A DNA stretch of 64,000 bases, taken from contig JAKLFM010000007.1 in assembly GCA_022711175.1 (NCBI GenBank), positions 1-64,000 of the forward strand, read 5' to 3'. A program made the translations under genes and the position numbers. The stretch is from Bacteroidota bacterium (GTDB lineage Bacteria; Bacteroidota; Bacteroidia; Bacteroidales; UBA4417). The first letter of the stretch is position 1, and each line of letters starts with the position of its first letter. The notes under the pieces were generated by a model. It saw only the letters and a program-made list of their open reading frames with translations. It searched no databases and was not told the origin of the DNA. Positions 55,904 to 63,515 of this stretch are shown here, piece by piece.

Positions 55904-57082
55904 CTACATCAGCTTCTGGTATGCCTGCCACCAGCGGTCGGGCAGTTCGTCGCTGCAGGCGGTTTGGTAATCGCCATGCGTGCAGGGCACAATATAATGC
56001 CTCAGGTATTTGTGCTTTATATCTTCGGTGCATTTCACCTCCATCCACCAGCGTTCGGTTTTCTTGCTTTTATAAAAGATGATGCCCTCATCGTGGTTGG
56101 TGAGTTGCACGGTATAGCGGATAAAATCGTCGGATTCGGCATTCGGGAAATCATCCTGGCGGTGGTAAAAGCCGTCGATAAAGTACCATATCATTTGTGC
56201 CACGAGGTGAGCCGTTTGGCCATGACGGTCGATAGCGGGGTTAAATTCGAAGATGCCCAGGCAGGAAAGTTTTTCGCTTAGCCCGGCATAGCGCATAATC
56301 TGGCAGGCTTCCTCGCCGTAAAAGCCGTTGGGCGTGGCGTTGCCGTTGCCGGGAGCGTCGGTCTGGCGGATGGCCGAAACATCGAACGACAGCACATCGC
56401 TGTTCCGCACCAGCGGCTCAATTTCGGGGAGATTGGCACGGGCCATTCCCAGGCGGTTGATGTCGAAAAAGAGATTCTTCATCAGCGTGATGGCGCCCTG
56501 GTCAACAAAATAGGTCTGGTAGCCGATGTTGGTAAAATTGAAGAGGTAATTGGGCTTGTGCAGGATGATATGGCTCAGGTAGCTGCGCGAGTTCACCTCT
56601 TTTTCGCCTTCGCCAAGGTCGAAAAGGTTGTCAACGGCGGCTATGTTGATGATGTGTTTCAGGCTTTCGTAAGCTTTATAAATGGCGTAAGTAAGGTCCT
56701 GGCCACCGCCGATGATCACCGGCACAATCTTTTTACTCACCAGTGCGCTCACCACCGTTGAAAGGGCAAAATAGGTATCTGTCACTTCGTGCCCGCGCAT
56801 CAGGGTGCCGAGGTCGGCAATGCGCAGCGGGTAATCGCCCGGATAGAGGCGGTAAAGATATTCCCTTACAAAATCGGCAGCCATGGAACAACCTTCGTTG
56901 GCAATGGCACGGCGGTCCTCGTCAACACCTATCAGGGCAATGTCGATGTCTTTAAGATCGGGGAACCCGCCTTCGGCTGAATGAATGTCGATTACTTCGC
57001 CCATCCTTTTGTACAGCGGATTGGGTGCGACGGGCAGTTCAAAATTGTTTACAGGCCTGAAATAAACTGAAATGTCGTTCAT
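55904..57082 (-). CDS. Arginase-fold protein with degenerate metal site
   Basis: 392 residues of the ureohydrolase (arginase/formimidoylglutamase) superfamily. Aligned to the six Mn ligands of arginase, this protein has Gln128 for His (GGGQDLTY), Asp151, Leu153 for His, Asp155 (VDNLFDLG), Asp234 and Ser236 for Asp (SFDVSAIRQTD): three ligands are lost. The pattern seems shared by a Bacteroidota group often annotated formimidoylglutamase. A C-terminal extension of about 80 residues (TERWWMEV ... RWWQAYQKLM) is additional. A normal hydrolase reaction is doubtful. Confidence 0.78.
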   Translation of the reverse strand: MNDISVYFRPVNNFELPVAPNPLYKRMGEVIDIHSAEGGFPDLKDIDIALIGVDEDRRAIANEGCSMAADFVREYLYRLYPGDYPLRIADLGTLMRGHEVTDTYFALSTVVSALVSKKIVPVIIGGGQDLTYAIYKAYESLKHIINIAAVDNLFDLGEGEKEVNSRSYLSHIILHKPNYLFNFTNIGYQTYFVDQGAITLMKNLFFDINRLGMARANLPEIEPLVRNSDVLSFDVSAIRQTDAPGNGNATPNGFYGEEACQIMRYAGLSEKLSCLGIFEFNPAIDRHGQTAHLVAQMIWYFIDGFYHRQDDFPNAESDDFIRYTVQLTNHDEGIIFYKSKKTERWWMEVKCTEDIKHKYLRHYIVPCTHGDYQTACSDELPDRWWQAYQKLM

Positions 57083-57313
57083 GGTACCGGGTTAAGATAT
57101 TGCAGCAACAAATGCATGCTCCAAACAAAGAAACGAAGTTTTTAACGGGTACGGATGAATGATCCCGGGAATTTATCACAAACCAAAAGTTAATAAACCG
57201 ACACCCGGTAAAATAACCTGGAGTGATTAGTCCTTTATGAAGAAATGGCCGGAAAATTCTGACAGGATTTCGGACTCGGCAAGTCGATACTGTGAATTGG
57301 AACTTACACGAAC

Positions 57314-57384
57314 TTGTTAATAACTTTTTCTGGCTTTTTTACCCCCCCCCCCTGTTGATTTTTTACTTTTCTGTATTATCTTTG
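57314..57384 (+). promoter_or_regulatory. Promoter with 11-C homopolymer, cassette 1
   Basis: TTG at 57355-57357, 19 bases, then TATCTTTG at 57377-57384: an exact consensus promoter. Directly upstream (57342-57352) is a run of 11 C, and before it TTGTTAATAACTTTTTCTG at 57314-57332. The same three parts recur at 60260-60328. The preceding 57083-57313 holds nothing recognisable. Confidence 0.7.
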
Positions 57385-57867
57385 ATTCAGAATAAGAATT
57401 ACAATAAGTATAGCAGGAAAGAAATACGACTATTAAACCAGCAACTCTCCGTAACTCAAATCATAACAACAATAACCAATAAATGAAACCCTGGCAAGGT
57501 AACTGTTTTGCCGGATGATATTTAAGGAGTGATTGCCTTTTGCCTGATTAAGACTTTAAATACCCGGGGTTAGCCTCCCCAAGCATAAAAAAGACCTCCC
57601 CCGGAGGTTTATTAGCCAATGCACATTAACTAAGTACGAACCAAAACCGAGAGAGGCTTTGCAAAGATATGGCAAAATTGACCTGATTTCCTGTCTTTAC
57701 AGGCAGTTTATAACGATATAATAAAATATCGGCAGACAGGAAGGCGTTGTATTACCGGTTTTGGCAACCCTTTACTTAACAATTGAACCGGCGCCGGTTA
57801 GACTTTACTGCGTGATTGGAAAAAGTCTTCCCCTATATACATTTGTTTTAGGGATAATAATATTAAA
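57385..57867 (+). promoter_or_regulatory. Long structured 5' leader with conserved core, cassette 1
   Basis: Non-coding leader of about 480 bases between promoter and lipoprotein gene. Its core, 57429-57669, matches 60379-60618 with three differences. Predicted elements: GGCAA/TTGCC hairpin at about 57493-57512, GGGG (57566-57569) facing CCCC (57577-57580), the terminator-like hairpin 57594-57608, the palindrome CTTTGCAAAG, and the 14-base palindrome AACCGGCGCCGGTT at 57786-57799. GGAGG (57603-57607) can pair with CCTCC at 57595-57599 or at 57574-57578, so two folds compete. A frame for MKPWQGNCFAG lies at 57483-57518. No known riboswitch consensus is recognised. Confidence 0.6.
57594..57612 (+). 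terminator. Terminator-like hairpin within leader 1
   Basis: ACCTCC (57594-57599), loop CCC, GGAGGT (57603-57608), then TT(A)TT. An A-run lies before it. In leader 2 the stem is CCTCC/GGAGG (60544-60556) with the same loop. Confidence 0.5.
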
Positions 57868-58887
57868 ATGAGAAAACTACTTTTAATTATTTGTTTAGCT
57901 GGAACCATTATAGCAGGATGTTCAAAAGAAAAAAATATTGAACAATCCTCTAATATGGATCAATCAGCACTTGAAAAAATAAAAGTGATCACCTATAACA
58001 ATGGCCTGAAGACTGGTACTTCCATGCTTGAGTTTACAAGCATCCAGGCTTTTGATACCACGTTGTACATGTTGGAGCAACAGATGAGAATTTATGATTC
58101 GAGTTTTTATGCTCAATATGGTAATTTAAGCGAAGAAGCATATGATGCGAAACAAACTGAGCTTGGTTACAACGAACAGACTCCCCTGATAGACTTTGAA
58201 TCATTACTACCGTATTCCAATACTATGCGACAGGTGTATGTTGCTTTGGAAAATGATTGGTTAAGTAATACAGAACTGGATATATCAGCTTATCCTAAAA
58301 TTGATTATCCTTTCAGCCTTGCAGAAATGACCTTACTCAATTCAGACGGTGAAGTAAAGATTGGGAACTGCATTCTTAAACTCACTAAGAAAGGCTATCT
58401 TTGGATTACAGATGGTAGTTTTACCACTCTTTCAAGTTTCAATAACGGAGACATGAGCGTACTAAATCTATCTACTGTAATAACAAACTTAAACGAATCA
58501 TCAGGTGATGATTGTGCGAGCTGGAAATCGAAAGAAGTATCAGATGATTATGTTGCCGGTAAAAGAGTTATTAAGCATGTTCATCACCATTCATACCCAT
58601 GGAAATGGACAGAGAGCGCTGAAATAACATCTTACAAACATAATTCAAATGGCTGGAAAAAGTATGCCGTTGATCTAGGTGTATCGTGCCAGTCATATTT
58701 TAGGACATCAGATTGCCTCTCCTCTTCTCAGATTTGGTCAGGCTGGAAGAGAAAACATGATAAAAGTATTGAGAAGAACAATACAATATGGGGCAACTGG
58801 TTAGGCTTGCGTGCTGAGAATGGCGCTTCTGTTTACGGTGGTTTTGAGTACCCCGGTCATTCCAATAGTGAAGTATTAACATGGTAA
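57868..58887 (+). CDS. Lipoprotein of unknown function, cassette 1
   Basis: 339 residues, not recognised. MRKLLLIICLAGTIIAGCSKEK is a lipoprotein signal with lipobox IAGC. The N-terminal half (FTSIQAFDTTLYMLEQQMRIYDSSFYAQYG ... YPFSLAEMTLLNSDGEVKIGNCILKLTKKGYLWITDG) resembles domains in other Bacteroidota surface lipoproteins. The second half has a His-rich stretch HVHHHSYPWKW and Cys residues. The last 7 bases overlap the next gene, so the two are coupled. Codon use is more AT-rich than the housekeeping genes nearby. Confidence 0.75.
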   Translation: MRKLLLIICLAGTIIAGCSKEKNIEQSSNMDQSALEKIKVITYNNGLKTGTSMLEFTSIQAFDTTLYMLEQQMRIYDSSFYAQYGNLSEEAYDAKQTELGYNEQTPLIDFESLLPYSNTMRQVYVALENDWLSNTELDISAYPKIDYPFSLAEMTLLNSDGEVKIGNCILKLTKKGYLWITDGSFTTLSSFNNGDMSVLNLSTVITNLNESSGDDCASWKSKEVSDDYVAGKRVIKHVHHHSYPWKWTESAEITSYKHNSNGWKKYAVDLGVSCQSYFRTSDCLSSSQIWSGWKRKHDKSIEKNNTIWGNWLGLRAENGASVYGGFEYPGHSNSEVLTW

Positions 58888-59729
58888 ATCGATTAACAAC
58901 TTTAACAATGGTGGGGATTCTCCTCACCATTGTTACTCTGAATAAGTCATTGGCTCAAAAACCAAATGATTTTGAAAGCCTGGCCAAGTTTAGAAAATGG
59001 ACGTTTTTCGTCGGGCCAAGACTCTATTTCAAAGCCCGAACCGAAGCTTATTATGGTGATTACACATTTAAAAACAGGATCATGCCTGGCTATCAGTTTG
59101 GTGTTGAATATGAGTTTAAACCTGCGCACAAATGGTCAATAGTTACCGGTTTAATAATTACAAACGAACCAGTGTACAGCATCAAATACAGAATATTACA
59201 AAAAGATTTATGCTCTCATTATACTGAAGATATTATTGGCAAATTCAATTGCTCTGCTATTTACACTTTTTCCTTTCCGATTCTTTATCGTTTAAACTTG
59301 CCTATTACAGACAGGTCACTAATTACACTTGCATCAGGATTCCGATTGATGTATTTCCCCGAAGGTTCTGCTTACTTTGGTCAGGAAATACATGATGACA
59401 GTATGACAAAAACCATTGAAATATTTGGGCTTAACTTACACAGCCAGAATTACTCTCTTTACGAGAGTTTTGTTTTAACAACCGGTTTTACTTTTATTGG
59501 CAAAAAGTATTTGTTTAAACCCAGCATAAGTACCGTCATTAATTTTCAGCCTACTATTATCGGCGAGTATCAGTTTGGCAACCTGTTAAGTTCGCCTCCG
59601 GCTAGGGGGAGTTATAAACTTAGCGGCAATTATGTTTCGCTAAATTTAGGGATCACCTTACGGCACACAAGGCATCCGTTGTTTAAGGTGAAAATTCATA
59701 CGGGTGAAGAACCACCAGGTACCGAATAA
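58881..59729 (+). CDS. Outer-membrane beta-barrel-like protein, cassette 1
   Basis: 282 residues with signal peptide MVNRLTTLTMVGILLTIVTLNKSLAQ. Alternating strands and paired aromatic residues (KWTFFVGPRLYFKAR, FGVEYEFKPAHKWSIVTGLII, LGITLRHTRHPLFKVKI) suggest a small barrel of the OmpW/PorT style. No family name can be given. Translation is coupled to the lipoprotein, so the two products may form a complex. Confidence 0.7.
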   Translation: MVNRLTTLTMVGILLTIVTLNKSLAQKPNDFESLAKFRKWTFFVGPRLYFKARTEAYYGDYTFKNRIMPGYQFGVEYEFKPAHKWSIVTGLIITNEPVYSIKYRILQKDLCSHYTEDIIGKFNCSAIYTFSFPILYRLNLPITDRSLITLASGFRLMYFPEGSAYFGQEIHDDSMTKTIEIFGLNLHSQNYSLYESFVLTTGFTFIGKKYLFKPSISTVINFQPTIIGEYQFGNLLSSPPARGSYKLSGNYVSLNLGITLRHTRHPLFKVKIHTGEEPPGTE

Positions 59730-59866
59730 AGATAAATATCAGGTTTGTTTTAAACCGGTCTTATACAAAAAAGGACAACACTCTTCGAACGAGAGCGGAC
59801 TAAGCCAATTCTGTAGTAAATGAATATTTCGTTACAACGAGAACTTCCTGAATTTGCCGGCTTGTT

Positions 59867-60007
59867 CTATTTTTTCTTCCCTTTGGCCGCAGTTTTCTTC
59901 TTCGCCGTTGCTGGCGTGGCTTCTGCTATTTTCAGGCAATCGTCGAGGGTGAGCGATTCGGGAGCCTTGCTTTTTGAAATACTGTAGTTCTTTTTGCTGA
60001 TTGATAT
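59867..60007 (-). pseudogene. Remnant of the topA 3' end
   Basis: Minus-strand translation gives 46 codons from ISISKKNYSISK to TAAKGKKK and a stop, about 80% identical to the last 45 residues of TopA at 63516. An in-frame stop (60008-60010) lies just before, so it is not a gene. It separates the two cassettes. Confidence 0.85.
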
Positions 60008-60259
60008 TTAAGAGCTATAGCGGCTGGCATAAAGTGAGCGTTTTGTTTTATTTAGATTTGTTCTAAATTTCTTTTAAAAGTATTACCTTTTTTACTTTTT
60101 CGGATACTGCTGCAGAATATACAACACAACATACTGCGTTACTAAAGTTCAAGCAATATATTGTTTTTGTGTGTTTTATGTTATTTACACTTTGGATATC
60201 AACGCTATTTTTGCGTATTGGAATTGTATTAAATTGTTTATTAGTTAATTGCAATAATT

Positions 60260-60328
60260 TTGTTAATAACTTTTTCTGATTTTTACCCCCCCCCCTCGTT
60301 GATTTCTTTAATTTTTAGACTATCTTTG
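60260..60328 (+). promoter_or_regulatory. Promoter with 10-C homopolymer, cassette 2
   Basis: TTG at 60299-60301, 19 bases, TATCTTTG at 60321-60328, with 10 C at 60286-60295 and TTGTTAATAACTTTTTCTG at 60260-60278. It has the same order and spacing as 57314-57384 but one C fewer and one more base between the C-run and TTG. The stretch 60008-60259 is AT-rich with no gene recognised. Confidence 0.7.
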
Positions 60329-60836
60329 GTTCAGAATAATTGCAAATCGAAGATATATTATTGCAGGGAAGTAATACAACTATTAAACCAGCAACTCTCC
60401 GTAACTCAAATCATAACAACAATAACCAATAAATGAAACCCTGGCAAGGTAACTGTTTTGCCGGATGATATTTAAGGAGTGATTGCCTTTTGCCTGATTA
60501 AGACTTTAAATACCCGGGGTTAGCCTCTCCAAGCATAAAAAAGCCTCCCCCGGAGGTTTATTAGCCAATGCACATTAACTAAGTACGAACCAAAACCGAG
60601 AGAGGCTTTACAAAGATACAATGAAACTGAACGGAATCCCAACCTGATCTACAGTTGAACTGATATTACGCATATCATAAGGCTGGTGTGGTGCTACTTT
60701 ACCGGTTTTAGTGCGCTACATCTCAATTATCTGTTTAAATGGAACCGGCGCTGGTTAGGTTTAACTGCGAGAGTGAAAAACTTCTTTTCCACAAAGACAT
60801 TTAAACTAATTGGTGGAATAAAAAAATTCAAGTGTC
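60329..60836 (+). promoter_or_regulatory. Long structured 5' leader with conserved core, cassette 2
   Basis: Leader of about 500 bases. The core 60379-60618 differs from leader 1 by one C-to-T (60528), one deleted A (in the terminator-like stem) and one G-to-A. The C-to-T leaves a G-U pair possible in both alternative stems. The distal palindrome AACCGGCGCTGGTT (60743-60756) also keeps pairing through a G-U. Outside the core the two leaders match only in patches. The MKPWQGNCFAG frame is conserved at 60433-60468. Confidence 0.6.
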
Positions 60837-61535
60837 ATGAAAACAAAGATAATAAACATCATTTTTTTGATTGCTTTTGCAGCGATGCTAGGTTGCTCAA
60901 AAGATAATATTGAACCAACGACCAGTTCTACGACAAAATCACTTAAGGATTTAGAAATCAGTTGGAGTTACTACTATGACGGTAGCCCGGTATCGAGCTT
61001 CAGTTCAGCGCAAAGTATTGAGTATTCATTTGCTGATGAGTCATCAATGCGTATTTATTCCTTTTCTACAGAGCAATTATTTCTAAACTGGGCGGCGAAT
61101 CAGAATTACTATGTGAATGGGGTTAAAATAGATCTTGTTAATTATCATAATAACCTCACAACAATAGGTAATTATGCGTTAAACACAGGTGCAGATGTTT
61201 ATTTTGATACATATGGTACGATACGCTCTGATGTTGTTTCGCTTATGGATTCTTTGCTTATTTTACCTGGTCCTATTGAAGCCTCACTAAGACGACTGTA
61301 TGATAACACATATTATTCTGACCAGATACATTCTTCATTCTTTATACCAATACCGTCATTAGGCAATGCGCGTGATAGAGCAGAGTCATTGAAACAAACT
61401 GGTCCGGGACTTAATGCCTATTGCGATCGGCGATGGTTTTTAGGACCACGCCTCTATGTCCTTTCAGTTATCGAAAATAAAATTGAAAACCTTGGAGCCT
61501 GGAATAACCGATTTGAATCGATTAGTCCTTGCTAA
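60837..61535 (+). CDS. Lipoprotein of unknown function, cassette 2
   Basis: 232 residues, not recognised. MKTKIINIIFLIAFAAMLGCSKDN has the lipobox MLGC. The mature part is Tyr/Ser-rich with no visible relation to the cassette 1 lipoprotein beyond the signal and the CSK(D/E) start. The region near the end (CDRRWFLGPRLYVLSVIENKIENLGAWNNRF) contains GPRLY, also found in the cassette 1 barrel protein, but the match is too short to mean homology. It leads an operon with two barrel-like genes. Confidence 0.72.
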   Translation: MKTKIINIIFLIAFAAMLGCSKDNIEPTTSSTTKSLKDLEISWSYYYDGSPVSSFSSAQSIEYSFADESSMRIYSFSTEQLFLNWAANQNYYVNGVKIDLVNYHNNLTTIGNYALNTGADVYFDTYGTIRSDVVSLMDSLLILPGPIEASLRRLYDNTYYSDQIHSSFFIPIPSLGNARDRAESLKQTGPGLNAYCDRRWFLGPRLYVLSVIENKIENLGAWNNRFESISPC

Positions 61536-61601
61536 AAAATAACCGCAGGGCTGCTGCGTTCAATACCTTTGAATTCAGCAGCCCAATTTAATGAATATAA
61601 T

Positions 61602-62759
61602 ATGTATAAATTGACATTTTTGTTTCTATTTTTTATTATTAATATATCTTTATCAATAGCTCAGGTTCAGAAACTGGATCTTAAATCCAATATATTCTTG
61701 GGATTAGGTATAAATCCTAATATTTTTTATTCCGAGAATTTATCCAAAGGCTCAATAGAAATAGAGGCGATTCCTCATTTTAAATATTTTATTGGAAACC
61801 ACATGTCACTATGTTATGGGATAAGTATAGTTTACGGAAAACGATGGGCTCCTGACTACCTTCAGCGTAATTCCGCAATAACTTCAAGTCCTGCTTTCAG
61901 GTATTATCTTTTTAAAAACAATTTATTGTTTATTGAAGCCGGAATTCAGACCGGTTATTTTAATAATCACGGAGATGATTACAACAAGAAAGGCTGTTTT
62001 AACCAAGCTGGTGTAGGGTTGGGCATCAATATGTTAACAGCTTATCATGAGGGATGGGGACGTTTTGCATTTGAATTTCTTTTTCGTGATAATTTTCCTT
62101 TCAAATCATTTGATGAAAAAAATGTCTTTATTCCATTTAACCGTTTAGGGTCGGGAATAGCTGTTTATTACCTGTTAGAACCGGCACGAAAGAAAAAACT
62201 CACTGCTGAATTGGCAAAACAAGATGCGTTCTTAAGAATTCAGGATTCTGCAAAAGACAGGAATTCCTTTCAGGAAACAGCAATCAAATCCATTCATTCC
62301 ATTTATGTCTCATCGCCTACGGCAATTTCGTACGGATATGAAAAATCAATAACAAACCAGATAGCCATTGATGTTGAAGCTTCAATAGAGATGCTTGCCG
62401 GTTTACTTTATGATACGGCGTTTGTGCGGCCGGCATTGAAAATTGAGCCCCGGTATTATTATGGATTCCAAAAAAGAGCATCACGTGGACAGAATGTCCG
62501 GCATAATTCTTCTGACTTTTTATGCTTAGAAGCAGGATATATCACCGTATTGTCGGGAAAACCGGTAAATTCGGGATATGAGTTTCACCTGATCCCAAAA
62601 TGGGGGCTCCGGAGAGCTTTGGGTAAACATTTTATTTTTGACTTTTCGGCCGGTTATGGTATTTATGGTGAAGTACTTAACCAAAAGTTACGTATTGGCC
62701 ATACTCCCGGTCTGGATATTCGGTTAGGTTATTGTTTTAAAAGCACTGAACGTCAATGA
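61602..62759 (+). CDS. Outer-membrane protein with two barrel-like halves, cassette 2
   Basis: 385 residues from ATG 61602, which gives signal peptide MYKLTFLFLFFIINISLSIAQ; the frame begins at 61569 but adds a poor leader. The first half (to about residue 200) and second half (from about 235) each look like a small beta-barrel, joined by a charged linker KKKLTAELAKQDAFLRIQDSAKDRN. Each half ends with an amphipathic strand. No family is recognised. It overlaps the next gene by 4 bases. Confidence 0.68.
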   Translation: MYKLTFLFLFFIINISLSIAQVQKLDLKSNIFLGLGINPNIFYSENLSKGSIEIEAIPHFKYFIGNHMSLCYGISIVYGKRWAPDYLQRNSAITSSPAFRYYLFKNNLLFIEAGIQTGYFNNHGDDYNKKGCFNQAGVGLGINMLTAYHEGWGRFAFEFLFRDNFPFKSFDEKNVFIPFNRLGSGIAVYYLLEPARKKKLTAELAKQDAFLRIQDSAKDRNSFQETAIKSIHSIYVSSPTAISYGYEKSITNQIAIDVEASIEMLAGLLYDTAFVRPALKIEPRYYYGFQKRASRGQNVRHNSSDFLCLEAGYITVLSGKPVNSGYEFHLIPKWGLRRALGKHFIFDFSAGYGIYGEVLNQKLRIGHTPGLDIRLGYCFKSTERQ

Positions 62760-63463
62760 AATACCTGCTATCAACGATTTTCCCGGTTTTATCAATCATT
62801 CTTCTTCCTCATTGTATATTTTCACAGGCGGTTAAACCTGAGTTTTCCGTACTTGGTGGTGGTAACTTCAATACCGGAATGAAAAGTCACCTTTCATTGT
62901 ATGGAAATTATACTATTTCCGGCGACATAAAAATCAAACCTTCGGAAAACAAAAGGGGAATGAGCCAGCGAGTAACTTTCGGTTATTCACGATTTCGTGT
63001 TTCGTATTACCTTCCCGAAATATCAGCCTCAGAAGCACGTTCATATTTCGACGACGAAAAACGAGCTTTGGAATTGTCTTTGCAAAGTTCATTCCCAATA
63101 AAAAGCAATATGCAGATAGGTTTAGGAATCGGGGTGACATATAATCTGTTCTCGGAATTTAGTTTTGAATCAGGGGTCAGTGTTGGTGATAAGCCATTGG
63201 TATCGGGTAATGAAAGCGAAGCCAACGAACAGTTGAATGATAATAAGAACCTTGTAATACCTTCGGTGCTGCTCGATTACAGGATTAAAGTTTTCACAGT
63301 TTTAAAAAGAAACGGTTATGCTGTTTTTCAGACAAAATTTAATTTATTAAATTTGTACAAAGATGATATTGAACTTGAATATGAGTTTTATTACAACACA
63401 TATACACGCAAAGTGAATCCCCGCTTAATGACAGCTCAAGCCGGGATAAGTATTGATATCTGA
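62756..63463 (+). CDS. Outer-membrane beta-barrel-like protein, cassette 2
   Basis: 235 residues with signal peptide MKYLLSTIFPVLSIILLPHCIFSQ. Strand-rich throughout (FSVLGGGNFNTGMKSHLSLYGNYTISGDIKI, MQIGLGIGVTYNLFSEFSFESG) with a short final strand MTAQAGISIDI. No family recognised. Start ATGA overlap with the preceding stop shows coupled translation. It is convergent with topA, 52 bases away. Confidence 0.7.
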   Translation: MKYLLSTIFPVLSIILLPHCIFSQAVKPEFSVLGGGNFNTGMKSHLSLYGNYTISGDIKIKPSENKRGMSQRVTFGYSRFRVSYYLPEISASEARSYFDDEKRALELSLQSSFPIKSNMQIGLGIGVTYNLFSEFSFESGVSVGDKPLVSGNESEANEQLNDNKNLVIPSVLLDYRIKVFTVLKRNGYAVFQTKFNLLNLYKDDIELEYEFYYNTYTRKVNPRLMTAQAGISIDI

Positions 63464-63515
63464 AAAATGAATGACAAAATATCTTCGGATTCGGTACATG
63501 GCGCCCGGAACCCGA

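Noticed and set aside
55904-57082. Calling this gene a functional formimidoylglutamase (hutG)
   Set aside because: Three metal ligands are missing and no histidine-degradation genes are adjacent.
57385-57867. Known riboswitch (TPP, cobalamin, c-di-GMP) in the leader
   Set aside because: None of the consensus core words of these classes could be placed in either copy.
60063-60254. Minus-strand frame of 63 codons between the cassettes
   Set aside because: AT-rich non-coding stretch with no promoter, signal or family match.
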